Below are positions 1 through 8,963 of a stretch of DNA of 50,889 nucleotides, piece by piece. A program made the position numbers and the translations under genes. Where the stretch lies: positions 1 to 50,889 of the forward strand of contig ONTT01000014.1 of the NCBI GenBank assembly GCA_900320865.1. The letters run 5' to 3'. How positions within the stretch are numbered: the stretch's first letter is position 1; each line of letters starts with the position of its first letter. The notes below the pieces were generated by a model. It saw only the letters and a program-made list of their open reading frames with translations. It ran no database searches and was not told where the DNA came from. Origin of the DNA: an uncultured Bacteroidales bacterium (GTDB lineage Bacteria; Bacteroidota; Bacteroidia; Bacteroidales; Paludibacteraceae).

Positions 1-52
1 CTTTTAAACATTTTTGTACGGCTAATAACCGTTCTTCAGTTGAATGTTTCAT
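1..52 (-). CDS. IS3-family transposase OrfA, N-terminal fragment
   Basis: An ATG at 52-50 on the minus strand opens MKHSTEERLLAVQKCLK and runs off the window at position 1. This is the start of the helix-turn-helix (IS3 OrfA/IS150 InsJ-like) DNA-binding subunit: short, charged and beginning directly behind the IS terminus. Only 17 residues are visible, so intactness cannot be judged. In IS3 elements OrfA normally joins OrfB, the DDE integrase, by programmed frameshift; the matching OrfB end is seen at the other edge of the window. Confidence 0.65.
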   Translation of the reverse strand, partial: MKHSTEERLLAVQKCLK

Positions 53-60
53 AATAAAAA

Positions 61-90
61 CCCCAAAAGTTTTGTGTTCAACTTTTGGGG
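61..90 (-). terminator. Perfect 10-bp hairpin at the IS end
   Basis: CCCCAAAAGT (61-70) pairs exactly with ACTTTTGGGG (81-90) around a 10-nt loop. On the minus strand the hairpin is followed by TTTTTATTAT and lies between the IS terminus and the OrfA start. It could block read-through transcription into the transposase, as described for some IS elements, but it also contains the inverted repeat itself. The function is inference. Confidence 0.45.
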
Positions 91-94
91 TTCA

Positions 95-419
95 TTACAT
101 TCCGGGCGGCTCTCTTTCTTTATCTCTTGTTGCTAAGGTGACGCTAAGCACATAGCAAGGACATAATAAGGACAATGTATAACGAATGATTAAGAATATA
201 TAAGAACCTATAACGTTTTCTTCCAGAAAATGCCTGAGAGGTATAATAAAAAAGTGTCAATACAAATTTTTACGTTTTACTTGCATGTGTCATTTGTTTT
301 TGTAACCGGAGAAGCCAAGTACAAGAAACTATAATCGTCAAGCACCCGGGGCAGCAAGAATAATAACGAGTGAAAGAGTTAAAGAATTAACGAATTAACG
401 AGAAAAATGACATGCGGAC
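95..419. other. Intergenic stretch, no gene recognised
   Basis: An AT-rich spacer between the IS end and the first promoter. I see no ORF with family resemblance, no tRNA and no convincing terminator. The only structure is a short tandem array near 370-400, including two copies of GAATTAAC (384-399). It resembles the degenerate arrays found elsewhere in the window. Confidence 0.6.
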
Positions 420-449
420 TTGCGTATGTCATTTTTTTTCGTACTTTTG
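420..449 (+). promoter_or_regulatory. Bacteroidota-type promoter for the C13 peptidase gene
   Basis: TTG (420-422), 19 nt, then TACTTTTG (442-449) matches the -33 TTG / -7 TAnnTTTG consensus of Bacteroidota. Transcription would start near 455, which rules out the ATG at 407 and leaves GTG 461 as the first usable start. Confidence 0.7.
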
Positions 450-460
450 CACGCAAAACA

Positions 461-1484
461 GTGCAAAGAGTAAAAAAATATGCAGCGTTTTGTCTGATAG
501 TACTGGTCTTTATGGCCTGCGAGAACAGACAGCCGGTTGATCAAGTCGGGAAGGACTTGACGGTACTACGACGGCCAATACCACTTGGTGGAGTACATGA
601 CCCGCAGCGACCATGCCCAACAAGCCAGCATGGACCAGATGTGGGATTGGAGTTCCGATGTTATATTGAGCATTAGCGACGAGACGAAGGAGATCGTATA
701 CGAACCGCTGCAGGACCGCTATGCCGTGGTTATGGCGACGAGTACAGGTTGGAACAACTACCGGCATCAGGCGGATGCGCTGGACATATACCGCATGTTG
801 CGCAAGGCCGGTTACGACGATGCGCATATCGTGTTGATCACCGAAGATGATTTGGCGGACAATCCTCAAAACCCGCATCCGGGAGTAGTTCATGTCTCGC
901 CGGAGGGGGAGAACCTGCATGAGAACATCATCAACGACTACCGCATCAGCGAGTTGACTCCGGCAGATCTGGGTCATATCCTCTCGGGGACGGTGACGGA
1001 GAGGACGCCGGAGGTGGTACACGGTAGTAAGAACACGAACGTGCTGTTCTTCTGGAGCGGACACGGGGTGTACGACAAAAAAATCAATTGGGGCAATACG
1101 GGGTATGTCATGGCCGATGAGATCCATGCCATGTTAAGTGCTGCTGAGCCGAACTTCCGCAAGTTGCTCTTCGTGATGGAGACCTGCTATAGCGGTTCTG
1201 TAGGCGAGGACATGCCGGAAATACCGGGTTTGCTGATGCTGACGGCATGTGCTCCGGGTGAGAAATCGCATGCGGATGTGATAGAGGGCAGTATATACCT
1301 ATCGAACGCGTTCACACGCGTCTTCCGCGAAGAAGTGGAGCAGAACACGCATATCACGCTCTATGATCTCTACACGGCTCTTGCGCGGCACACGACGGCA
1401 AGTCATGCGATGATGTACAACTATGCCTCCTACGGCAGCGTATACAGCAACACGATGGCCGAATATTTTAACCCACAATATTAA
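461..1484 (+). pseudogene. C13 (legumain-like) cysteine peptidase lipoprotein, frameshifted
   Basis: From GTG 461 one frame gives a lipoprotein signal (basic start, hydrophobic run, FMAC with Cys at residue 20) followed by ENRQPVDQVGKDL. The peptidase body is in another frame, open only from 561, reading RYYDGQYHLVEYMTRSD and on to 1484. Dropping one base near 557-561 joins the two smoothly. The body has a clan CD architecture: His-Gly in FFWSGHGVY (His codon 1062-1064) and the catalytic Cys in VMETCYSGS (codon 1185-1187), as in C13 legumain-type enzymes. It would be anchored in the envelope. Either a real frameshift or a base error; without the join, a TTG at 585 would give an unanchored 299-residue protein. 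Both catalytic residues are intact. The next lipoprotein gene is 19 bp downstream. Confidence 0.65.
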
Positions 1485-1503
1485 CCCTTTAATTTGAAAA
1501 ACA

Positions 1504-2498
1504 ATGAAAAAGTATCTTTTATGGCTGTTTGGCATAACAATGATGCTGACAGCATGTAATCAGAACAATCCGGAGCAGAATGCGAAGGTGGATGATTACA
1601 GTTACCTGATTGAGAGCCTGATGCGTTTTGACGACAACGGTGAGATCACGGGTTACATGATCGGCGACAACCTCAATGAGGCGGATCCGCTGGATATCTC
1701 GGTGCCTGTTGAGAACTACGATGAGGCTATAAGGGTTTTCCGTTCCCTGCTTCCGTTGGACGTTACATTGAAACAGGAAGGCACGTCATTGATATGGGCG
1801 ATGACCGACTCGCTGGGTAATGAAGAGGGTGAACTGATATTAGAAGAAGGTTCTACGGAGGACAGCATTGCAGTGATGCGCTTCAAAGGACGTCCGAAAA
1901 TTGAATCGGCTCCCGAAAGAAGAGTTACAACGAGCAAATTTCCTCCCATTATCCCCAGCTACATAAAGTGCACCTTCATTCCGGAATCGGCATGGCCGGA
2001 GAACGCCGGAGCCGCAGAAGAGATTCTGAATGAGCAGTACTATCTCGGCGCTGTTGTGAAGAAAGAGAAAGACGAAGGCTTCGGCAGCGGTTGGTTTGTT
2101 GTGATTGCTCCATGGACGCCGCAGGAGTGCGGACTGATGGTGAAGATCGAGACTATAACGATATACCGAAGAAGAAATGCTCCGGCGCCGGTACGCTTCA
2201 CCGCGTTTACCGCGAACTGCATAAGGGCAGCAATTACCATGATATCTTTGAGGAGATCGGACAGCAAGAAGAAGTGAACTGGCCGACCACATTGAACGGC
2301 TGGTATCTGACCAAAACGGAGAAAGGCGCTTCTTATATTTTAGTCAACCTGGAGAGCAATTCGGAGAAATACTACAATCCGAATGCCGGCCGATACATTG
2401 AAAGTGCTCCCGCTCGTATGCCGGCGGCATCGGATAAGATGCGAATGATATACTGCTATTGCTTCAAACCGAACGGCGATAAGATTAAGTTCTGGTAA
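1504..2498 (+). pseudogene. Lipoprotein of unknown function, frameshifted
   Basis: ATG 1504 opens MKKYLLWLFGITMMLTAC, a clean lipobox (LTAC, Cys 18). The frame reads plausibly to about 2125 (GFGSGWFVVIAPWTPQEC) and then becomes low-quality sequence up to a stop at 2275-2277. A second frame takes over with DGEDRDYNDIPKKKCSGAG and continues to a stop at 2496-2498. A base seems to be missing between about 2126 and 2145. I do not recognise the family. It follows the C13 peptidase gene closely, so the two are probably one transcript and may be functional partners. As written the ORFs overlap over 2091-2277. Confidence 0.6.
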
Positions 2499-2504
2499 TG
2501 AACG

Positions 2505-2583
2505 GTTTAAAGTTTAGAGTTTAGAGGCTTACGCCGTTTAGTGCGGCAGAGCCGCGTTTAGCGTTTAGTGTTTAATGTTTAGA
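2505..2583. repeat. Degenerate heptamer array (GTTTARN)n
   Basis: Three heptamers of the type GTTTARA (2505-2525), one at 2536-2542, and four more (2556-2583) surround a small GCGGC-AGA-GCCGC hairpin (2543-2555). It lies directly after the second lipoprotein gene. It is of the same class as the arrays at 9770, 10033, 10404, 13189 and 13602. Confidence 0.75.
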
Positions 2584-2587
2584 GAAA

Positions 2588-2610
2588 GGCACCCTACGGG
2601 GTGCTTTTTT
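2588..2610 (+). terminator. Intrinsic terminator
   Basis: GCACCC (2589-2594), loop TACG, GGGTGC (2599-2604), then six T. This is a compact GC stem with a U-tract, ending the C13 peptidase/lipoprotein transcript. Confidence 0.8.
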
Positions 2611-2624
2611 CGTAGACGCCACAC

Positions 2625-2813
2625 GGACGGCCTAAAAGCCATTTGGATAGCGGGAGAGTATGGCGATGCTACTCTGCAAAAACCGTGGTGCCCCCCACTC
2701 ATGCTTTTGCGGACCCCAACCGCAAAAGAATGTTTTTGCCAGAGTACATACGCCAATGCGGATGAGAGAGGGAGAGAGGGTTCATGCTAATCGTCCCTAA
2801 AGGGAGGCCGTCC
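2625..2813. repeat. Structured repeat element, copy A (189 bp)
   Basis: Bounded by GGACGGCC (2625-2632) and its reverse complement GGCCGTCC (2806-2813). The last 40 bp (2774-2813) are identical to 9965-10004 in copy B, and 2625-2672 resembles 9818-9864. Inside, CTTTTGCGG (2704-2712) and CCGCAAAAG (2720-2728) form a perfect 9-bp stem. Copy B has a 9-bp stem at the matching place with different bases that still pair. No protein is encoded convincingly. It is MITE-like or a structured RNA; I do not recognise it as a named family. Confidence 0.7.
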
Positions 2814-2827
2814 TTCGCATATAGGGG

Positions 2828-2933
2828 ATGAGAGGATGAGAGGATGAGAGGATGAGAGGATGAGAGGATGAGAGGATGAGAGGATGAGAGGATGAGAGGA
2901 TGAGAGGATGAGAGGATGAGAGGAGATGAGAGG
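2828..2933. repeat. 8-bp tandem repeat (ATGAGAGG)n, 13 units
   Basis: Twelve perfect units (2828-2923), a 2-bp AG interruption, then one more unit (2926-2933). It lies between repeat element copy A and the SUMF1 gene, ending 68 bp before the preferred start codon. The perfection of the units suggests recent slippage; unit-number variation would change promoter or leader spacing. Confidence 0.95.
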
Positions 2934-3001
2934 ATGTGGGAAAAGTAAAAATAATTATTCCGTTTATAAGAATATGGCATAGAATTTGTGAAGAAGGAGG
3001 C

Positions 3002-4351
3002 GTGTGTAAGAAAGGGATCATAGTCATTGGAATGTTATGCCTTGTGTTGCCGGGAATGGCACGGAGGCATAAACCGGTTGTGCCGGATTCGTTGCAGGTG
3101 TTAGAAATGGAGGTGAATGGTATCGGGTTCCGTATGCAGCGCGTGGAAGGGGGTTCTTATCTGATGGGTGCGACCATAGAGCAGACCGATCGGGATATTC
3201 TCACGAACAAGCCTGCGCATCTGGTTTTTCTATCGCCGTATTACATCGCGACGACAGAGGTGACGGTTCAGTTATGGCGTGCGGTGATGCCGGAGGGGGA
3301 AGTGATTAATCCGAAGGGTTACCCGACCGTTCCTATCTCGTATGTGACATGGAATGAGTGTCAGGAGTTTGTGCGGCGGTTAGACAGTATCACCGGTTTG
3401 CCGTTTCGTTTGCCCACCGAGGCCGAATGGGAGTACGCAGCAAGAGGCGGAGCAAAGAGCAAGGGTTATCGATTTGCCGGAGGGAATGAGGCGGACAGTG
3501 TTGGTTGGACCTATTCGAGTTCGGGCAATTGGAAGCATCCTGTAGGGCGAAAGCGTCCAAATGAGTTGGGGCTGTATGACATGACAGGGAATGTGACGGA
3601 ATGGTGTCAAGATATCTACGGACCTTATACGCTCTGTACGCAGCCGGATCCATGCGGTCCGGATACGGGTAGTTATCGGGTTGTACGTGGCGGCAGTTAC
3701 GATGAATGCAATGCAAACAGTCACCTCTCGGTACGTCGCTGGCACAAGCCGGAGACATCGACGGAGTATATCGGATTTCGAATAGCGCTGAGTTTGCCGG
3801 ATGACCCGATGCTGCAGAAGGAATCGGAGGAAGAGCTGCCGCTGAGCAAGAGCGTCAAGATCAAGGGAAAGAAAGTGAAGTTCCTCTATGTACCGGCGGA
3901 GGAGCCGTATTATATATCGGAGGAGATAGAGTGCGGTTTATGGCGGAAAATCATGATGAAAGACGCGCCGGAGAAGAGCAAGAGCGTGGCTCTTGGGATG
4001 AGTCAGACCGATCGGACGTATTTCGCAGAATACTGCAGCCGCGAAGCGGGTGAGGCGCTGGCAGTAGCGAGTGCAGAACAGATTGTATTAGCCGAACAGC
4101 AGGGCTTGATCGTACCCTTTGAGAAAGACGCGAGTCAAAAAAAGAAGAATGAATCGATACGAAAGAAACAGAACCGCCGTAAGGCCAATGAGAGGCTCTC
4201 AGCCTGGACAGAACTGATAGGGGTCAAACTCCCGAAAAAAGATGATCCGGTATTAATGGAATTCAAAAAAGCCGACGATGAGTCTCGTCCTCTTCGATTA
4301 GTAATCCCTACCCTGCCCAGGAATTTCGATCGAGAGAGCGATAGGAGATAG
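3002..4351 (+). CDS. SUMF1/FGE-sulfatase-domain protein, secreted
   Basis: GTG 3002 is preferred because it opens a signal peptide (VCKKGIIVIGMLCLVLPGMA) and sits just after AAGGAGG; GTG 2936 would also be in frame but adds an unlikely N-terminus, and ATG 3032 is a later option. The SUMF1 (formylglycine-generating-enzyme-like) fold fills roughly residues 35-265, with LPTEAEWEYAARGG, LGLYDMTGNVTEWCQD, RVVRGGSYDE and IGFRIALS. The second of the two catalytic cysteines of true FGE is not seen (DECNANSHLSVRR), so it is probably non-catalytic, as in GldJ/GldK-like relatives. The ~185-residue C-terminal region is basic and unassigned. The 3' end overlaps comM tail to tail by 44 bp. Confidence 0.75.
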   Translation: MCKKGIIVIGMLCLVLPGMARRHKPVVPDSLQVLEMEVNGIGFRMQRVEGGSYLMGATIEQTDRDILTNKPAHLVFLSPYYIATTEVTVQLWRAVMPEGEVINPKGYPTVPISYVTWNECQEFVRRLDSITGLPFRLPTEAEWEYAARGGAKSKGYRFAGGNEADSVGWTYSSSGNWKHPVGRKRPNELGLYDMTGNVTEWCQDIYGPYTLCTQPDPCGPDTGSYRVVRGGSYDECNANSHLSVRRWHKPETSTEYIGFRIALSLPDDPMLQKESEEELPLSKSVKIKGKKVKFLYVPAEEPYYISEEIECGLWRKIMMKDAPEKSKSVALGMSQTDRTYFAEYCSREAGEALAVASAEQIVLAEQQGLIVPFEKDASQKKKNESIRKKQNRRKANERLSAWTELIGVKLPKKDDPVLMEFKKADDESRPLRLVIPTLPRNFDRESDRR

Positions 4352-5888
4352 CCTCGAGAAGGTGTTTCTTTTGAATATCAGGTGCGCCGTCTATATCAGC
4401 TATTGTGCGGGCGACTTTTAAGATACGATCGTAGGCCCGAGCGGAGAGACCGAGTTTATTCATCATGAGCTCCAGCAGTTTGTCGCACTCTTCATCCAAG
4501 GCGCAGTACTGGCGCACCATCTTCGAATTCATCATAGAATTACAATGCACGAGTCGACTATGTTTAAAGCGCTCGTTCTGGATCGCGCGTGCCTTGAGGA
4601 CGCGTTCTCGCATGACGGCGGACGACTCACCGGGCTGGGTGTCCTTGAGTTGCTCGTACGGCACTGCCTCAATTTCACATTGTATATCGATTCGATCCAA
4701 GAGCGGACCGCTTATCTTCGATAGATAACGATGCACTTGTCCGGGTGTGCAGGTACAAGGATGGGCAGGGTTATTCTCGCCGTAATGGCCGCAGGGACAA
4801 GGGTTCATCGCTGCTACCAGCATGAAAGATGCCGGATAGTCGACGGTCTCCTTGGTGCGGGCTACCGTGATATGACGGTCCTCGAGCGGTTGCCGCATGA
4901 CCTCCAACGCGGAGCGTTTATACTCCGGCAGCTCATCAAGAAAGAGCACGCCGTTATGGGCAAGCGATATCTCACCGGGGTGCGGATTGGTACCTCCTCC
5001 CACGAGCGCCACATCCGTAATGGTGTGGTGCGGCGAACGGAAAGGTCGCTCTACGATCAAGGTGCTGCTGGCTCCCTTGCGTTTATTGGTCAGACCGGCT
5101 ATCGAATGGATCTTCGTGGTCTCCAGCGCCTCTTCGAGCGTCAGCGGAGGTAAAATAGACGGAATTCGCTTCGCGATCATCGATTTACCGGCCCCCGGAG
5201 GTCCGACCATAATCATGTTATGTCCACCTGCCGCAGCTATTTCCACCGCCCTACGCACTTTGAATTGTCCTCGCACATCCGCAAAATCCAAGTCTGAAGG
5301 AAAAGCCAGCTCATTGAACAGCGCTTGTGTATCAATATGGGTAGGTGTGAATTTATCCTCGGGATTCAACTCATCTTTAGGTGCTCCATTTAGAAAATGA
5401 ACTACGTCCATGAGGGTATTCAAACCATACACTTCCAGTCCTTCCACTACTGCTGCCTCTTCGGCATTTGCGGCCGGCAGGATCAGTCCTTTGAAGCCTT
5501 CCTTGCGTGCACATAGGGCTATCGGCAGGGCTCCGCGAATCGGTTGCAACGAGCCATCAAGCGATAACTCTCCTACCATCATGTAGTGCTCCAAGTTTTT
5601 GCACTTCAGTTTCTCATCGCCGGCTAACATTCCGACGGCTAAAGGCAGGTCAAAGGAGGCTCCTTCTTTCTTGATATCTGCCGGCGCCATGTTGATGGTA
5701 AACGACCGCCGCAAGGTCTCCACTCCATTGATGGTCAAGGCCGCATTGATACGCTCGTGCGACTCTTTGACGGCGTTGTCGGGAAGACCGACCAGCATAA
5801 AATCGAAACCCGGCACGGCATGCACCTCGATAGTCACTTTCACAGCATCAATCCCCACCGGAGCTGCGCTATAGATCTTAACTAACAT
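4308..5888 (-). CDS. comM: YifB/ComM-family magnesium-chelatase-like AAA+ ATPase
   Basis: A 526-residue protein of normal length for the family. The N-terminal domain has VPGFDFMLVGLPDNAVKES and FTINMAPADIKKEGASFDLP, typical of YifB/ComM. The AAA+ core has Walker A GPPGAGKSMIAK, LAHNGVLFLDELPEY as Walker B, and AAMNPCPCGHYG. The C-terminus has the Mg-chelatase-like helical domain (LSARAYDRILKVARTIADI). ComM is a helicase that helps branch migration during integration of transforming DNA in other bacteria; the role in Bacteroidota is less clear. It is a single gene with its own promoter at 5917-5947, divergent from valS. Confidence 0.9.
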   Translation of the reverse strand: MLVKIYSAAPVGIDAVKVTIEVHAVPGFDFMLVGLPDNAVKESHERINAALTINGVETLRRSFTINMAPADIKKEGASFDLPLAVGMLAGDEKLKCKNLEHYMMVGELSLDGSLQPIRGALPIALCARKEGFKGLILPAANAEEAAVVEGLEVYGLNTLMDVVHFLNGAPKDELNPEDKFTPTHIDTQALFNELAFPSDLDFADVRGQFKVRRAVEIAAAGGHNMIMVGPPGAGKSMIAKRIPSILPPLTLEEALETTKIHSIAGLTNKRKGASSTLIVERPFRSPHHTITDVALVGGGTNPHPGEISLAHNGVLFLDELPEYKRSALEVMRQPLEDRHITVARTKETVDYPASFMLVAAMNPCPCGHYGENNPAHPCTCTPGQVHRYLSKISGPLLDRIDIQCEIEAVPYEQLKDTQPGESSAVMRERVLKARAIQNERFKHSRLVHCNSMMNSKMVRQYCALDEECDKLLELMMNKLGLSARAYDRILKVARTIADIDGAPDIQKKHLLEAISYRSLDRNSWAG

Positions 5889-5916
5889 GATAGTAGAAGG
5901 TTATTATTTTTCGCTG

Positions 5917-5947
5917 CAAAGATACTGCTTTTTTGCGGAATACACAA
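5917..5947 (-). promoter_or_regulatory. Promoter of comM
   Basis: On the minus strand, TTG (5947-5945), 20 nt, TATCTTTG (5924-5917). Same architecture and spacing as the other promoters in the window; the start codon lies about 28 bp downstream. Confidence 0.7.
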
Positions 5948-5974
5948 ATTTTTACAAGAATTTGCGTCGATTTT

Positions 5975-6005
5975 TTGCGCATGTCAGAAAAAAGTTGTAC
6001 TTTTG
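5975..6005 (+). promoter_or_regulatory. Promoter of valS
   Basis: TTG (5975-5977), 20 nt, TACTTTTG (5998-6005). It is divergent from the comM promoter and gives a leader of about 50 nt before the valS ATG at 6064. Confidence 0.75.
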
Positions 6006-6063
6006 CAGCCGTTTTTCGGCGCAAAGGCCGAAGGAAAAGTAGAAAATAAATAAAAACAAAGAT

Positions 6064-8877
6064 ATGGATAGTAAATATAATCCTACAGAAATTGAGGCAC
6101 GTTGGTACCAATATTGGTTGGACAATAAGATGTTTCATTCGGAAGTACCGAATGATAATGATGCTAATGATGCTAATGATGCTAATGATGCTAATGATGC
6201 TAATGATGCTAATGATGCTAATGATGCTAATGATGGAAATGATGCTAATGATGCTAATGATGCAAATGGTGGAAAGCAGGAACCGTACACGATTGTGATA
6301 CCACCGCCGAATGTGACGGGTGTGCTGCATATGGGACATGTGCTGAACGAGACGATACAAGATATATTGGTTCGTCGTGCGCGCCTGGAAGGCAAGAACG
6401 CCTGCTGGGTGCCGGGTACCGACCATGCTTCTATTGCGACCGAAGCGAAAGTGATCAAACGCCTCAAGGAACAGGGGATCAACAAGAGCGACCTGACGCG
6501 CGAGGAGTTTTTGAAACATGCATGGGACTGGACCGACGAGCACGGAGGTATCATATTGAAGCAGCTGCGTAAGTTAGGTTGCTCCTGCGACTGGGACCGT
6601 ACGGCGTTCACGATGGACGAGACGCGGAGCAGAGCGGTGATCAAAGTGTTCTGCGACCTATATAAGAAAGGGCTCATCTACAGGGGTCTGCGTATGGTGA
6701 ACTGGGACCCGGAGCGTCAGACGGCGCTGAGCGACGAGGAGGTGATCTATCATGAGGAGCATAGCCACTTGTACTATTTGAAGTACAGAGTGGCAGGTGC
6801 AAATGATGAAAATGATGGAAATGATGGAAATGATGGAAGGGATTACGCTATTGTAGCGACGACGAGGCCGGAGACGATATTCGGCGATATAGCGGTTTGT
6901 ATCAACCCGAAAGATCCGGCGAATGCATGGCTGAAGGGAAAGAAAGTGATCGTACCGGGTGTCGGTCGTGTGATCCCGATTATCGAGGATCGCTACGTGG
7001 AGATCGGTTTCGGAACAGGTTGCCTTAAAGTGACGCCGGCGCATGACGTGAACGACTACATGCTGGGGCAGAAATACAACCTCAAGACCATCGATATCTT
7101 CACGCCGGACGCGCATCTGAACATGGACACGGTAGAGGAAGAGTTGCAGCCGAACGTACGCAAGTACCACGGCATGGACCGTTTCGACTGCCGCAAGCAG
7201 ATCGTCGAAGATCTGCAGGCGCTCAACCTTGTGGAGAAGATCGAAGACTACGACAACAAAGTAGGTTACAGCGAGCGGACGAACGTGCCTATCGAGCCGC
7301 GGTTGAGTCTGCAATGGTTCGTAAAGATGAAACACTTCGCAGACATCGCGCTGCCGCCGGTGATGAACGACGAGATCGTGTTCTACCCGGCGAAATACAA
7401 GAACACATACCGTAACTGGTTGGAGAACATCAAAGACTGGTGCATCAGCCGTCAGTTATGGTGGGGTCACCGGATTCCGGCATACTACGACGCCGACCTG
7501 CTCGCTCAGACCGGTCTGGAGAACTATCCGGACGACAAGATCATCGTGAGCGAGAGTGCGCCGGAAGGCAACTACGTACAGGACGAAGGTGCGTTAGACA
7601 CCTGGTTCTCGAGTTGGCTCTGGCCGATCAGCCTGTTCGACGGTATCGAGCACCCGGATAACAAAGAGATCAACTACTACTACCCCACCGCCGACCTGGT
7701 AACGGGACCGGATATCATCTTCTTCTGGGTAGCGCGTATGATCATGGCGGGTTACGAATACGTAGGAAAGATGCCGTTCAAGCACGTGTATTTCACAGGT
7801 ATCGTGCGCGATAAGTTAGGTCGTAAGATGAGTAAGAGTCTGGGCAACAGTCCTGACCCGCTGGACCTGATAGCCCGCTACGGTGCGGACGGTGTACGTA
7901 TGGGTATATTGCTGAGTGCGCCGGCCGGCAACGACATATTGTATGATGATTCGCTTTGCGAGCAGGGACGTAACTTCTGCAATAAGATATGGAACTGCTT
8001 CCGAATGATTAAAGGGTTAGAGGTTACGGATGACGGGTTACAGGTTACGGAGAACGAATATGTTATTCGTTGGTTTGACGCGAAGTTGAAGGAGACGGAG
8101 GCGGAGATCGCGGACTTGTTCAGCAAATACCGTCTGAGCGAGGCGCTGATGGAGATCTACAAACTCTATTGCGACGAGTTCAGCGGATGGTATCTGGAAA
8201 TGATCAAACCCGCATACCAGCAGCCGATAGACCGCGCGACCTACGAAGCGACATTAGGATTCTTCGACCGTCTGCTGCGTCTGCTGCATCCATTCATGCC
8301 GTTTATCACGGAGGAGTTGTGGCACGGCTTAGAGGATCGCAAGGAAGGCGAATCGATAATGTTCGCTTCGCTTAATGATGGAAATGATGGAAATGATGAA
8401 ATACTCGCTGAGGTAGAGGAGTTGAAGGAGATCATCACGAATATACGTGCGGTGCGGGCAAGTAAGAACATACCGCAGAAAGAGAAGTTGACATTAGTGA
8501 GCCCGACCACACTCAACGTTCTGGTTGAAAAACTTGCGAACGTTGAAGTGGTGAATGGTGCGAATGATGCAAATGATGCAAATGATGCAAATGATGCAAA
8601 TGGTGGAAACTGCGCGAAGTTTATTGTTGGTACGACAGAGTATGCTATTCCGATGGATGCGTTCATCAACGTAGAGGAAGAGCTGAAGAAGTTAGAATCC
8701 GACTTAGCGCACCAACAGGGTTTTCTGAAAGGCGTAATGGCGAAACTGAGCAATGAGCGGTTCGTAGCCAACGCTAAACCGGAGATTGTTGAGTTAGAGC
8801 GCAAAAAGAAAAGCGACGCGGAGAGCCGCATCGCTTCGATCGAACAAGCCATCGCTGCGTTGAAGGGTTTTTCATAA
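6064..8877 (+). CDS. valS: Valyl-tRNA synthetase with four Asn-rich repeat insertions
   Basis: A class Ia synthetase that charges tRNA-Val. It has [15 protein letters not shown] (HIGH motif), the editing (CP1) domain with [19 protein letters not shown], the anticodon-binding domain and a C-terminal coiled coil ([11 protein letters not shown]). At 937 residues it is longer than usual because of four tracts of 9-bp tandem repeats read as Asn-Asp/Gly-X: residues 30-70, 247-258, 771-779 and 831-848. The first precedes the catalytic fold, the second is in CP1, and the third and fourth are in the C-terminal part. All keep the frame and all catalytic motifs are intact, so the enzyme is probably active with the repeats as surface loops. 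Confidence 0.95.
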   Translation: MDSKYNPTEIEARWYQYWLDNKMFHSEVPNDNDANDANDANDANDANDANDANDANDGNDANDANDANGGKQEPYTIVIPPPNVTGVLHMGHVLNETIQDILVRRARLEGKNACWVPGTDHASIATEAKVIKRLKEQGINKSDLTREEFLKHAWDWTDEHGGIILKQLRKLGCSCDWDRTAFTMDETRSRAVIKVFCDLYKKGLIYRGLRMVNWDPERQTALSDEEVIYHEEHSHLYYLKYRVAGANDENDGNDGNDGRDYAIVATTRPETIFGDIAVCINPKDPANAWLKGKKVIVPGVGRVIPIIEDRYVEIGFGTGCLKVTPAHDVNDYMLGQKYNLKTIDIFTPDAHLNMDTVEEELQPNVRKYHGMDRFDCRKQIVEDLQALNLVEKIEDYDNKVGYSERTNVPIEPRLSLQWFVKMKHFADIALPPVMNDEIVFYPAKYKNTYRNWLENIKDWCISRQLWWGHRIPAYYDADLLAQTGLENYPDDKIIVSESAPEGNYVQDEGALDTWFSSWLWPISLFDGIEHPDNKEINYYYPTADLVTGPDIIFFWVARMIMAGYEYVGKMPFKHVYFTGIVRDKLGRKMSKSLGNSPDPLDLIARYGADGVRMGILLSAPAGNDILYDDSLCEQGRNFCNKIWNCFRMIKGLEVTDDGLQVTENEYVIRWFDAKLKETEAEIADLFSKYRLSEALMEIYKLYCDEFSGWYLEMIKPAYQQPIDRATYEATLGFFDRLLRLLHPFMPFITEELWHGLEDRKEGESIMFASLNDGNDGNDEILAEVEELKEIITNIRAVRASKNIPQKEKLTLVSPTTLNVLVEKLANVEVVNGANDANDANDANDANGGNCAKFIVGTTEYAIPMDAFINVEEELKKLESDLAHQQGFLKGVMAKLSNERFVANAKPEIVELERKKKSDAESRIASIEQAIAALKGFS
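6151..6273. repeat. Coding 9-bp repeat tract in valS (1 of 4)
   Basis: AATGAT followed by 13 units of the AAT-GAT-NNN type (mostly AATGATGCT), ending with AATGGTGGA. It encodes residues 30-70. Orthologues I know have only a short linker here. The units are nearly identical at DNA level, with GCT/GCA/GGA the only variation, which points to recent expansion. Confidence 0.95.
6802..6837. repeat. Coding 9-bp repeat tract in valS (2 of 4)
   Basis: Four units, AATGATGAA then three AATGATGGA, inserted in the editing domain between KYRVAGA and [13 protein letters not shown]. Confidence 0.9.
8374..8400. repeat. Coding 9-bp repeat tract in valS (3 of 4)
   Basis: Three units (AATGATGGA twice, AATGATGAA once) between the segments IMFASL and [11 protein letters not shown] of the C-terminal region. 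Confidence 0.85.
8554..8607. repeat. Coding 9-bp repeat tract in valS (4 of 4)
   Basis: Six units: AATGGTGCG, four AATGATGCA, AATGGTGGA. It lies just before the segment [18 protein letters not shown]. The flanking NGA/NGG units resemble the repeat at the end of pdxA. Confidence 0.9.
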
Positions 8878-8914
8878 AAAACTTCAAATAAATTTGATTT
8901 TTTCCGCAAAATCC

Positions 8915-8945
8915 TTGTGTATTCCAAATTTTTGTAGTAATTTTG
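8915..8945 (+). promoter_or_regulatory. Promoter of bamD
   Basis: TTG (8915-8917), 20 nt, TAATTTTG (8938-8945). It lies downstream of valS and shows that bamD has its own transcript. It also rules out the TTG at 8943 as a start codon. Confidence 0.75.
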
Positions 8946-8963
8946 CAGGCTTTTTTGATTAGA

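Larger units (their letters stand above)
1..94 (-). mobile_element. IS3-family insertion sequence, left end (partial)
   Basis: On the minus strand the element would begin at position 94 with TGAACCCCAAAAGTTG, a typical IS3/IS150-like terminal inverted repeat. It leads at once into a transposase OrfA start at 52. Compared with the end at 50797-50816, 17 of the first 20 bases agree, so the two window ends probably carry opposite ends of the same element type in the same orientation. The rest lies outside the window. Terminus and reading frame are seen directly; the family assignment is from memory of IS3 ends. Confidence 0.75.

Noticed and set aside
407-676. 89-codon ORF from ATG 407 as an independent gene
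   Set aside because: The promoter lies downstream of that ATG, and the useful part of the frame is the lipoprotein signal belonging to the C13 peptidase gene.
2828-2933. CRISPR array
   Set aside because: Repeats are directly adjacent with no spacers, and no cas gene is present anywhere in the window. The same holds for the heptamer arrays.
2699-3027. Minus-strand ORFs with LILSSSHP repeats
   Set aside because: They are translations of the 8-bp satellite, with no start signal or other coding character.
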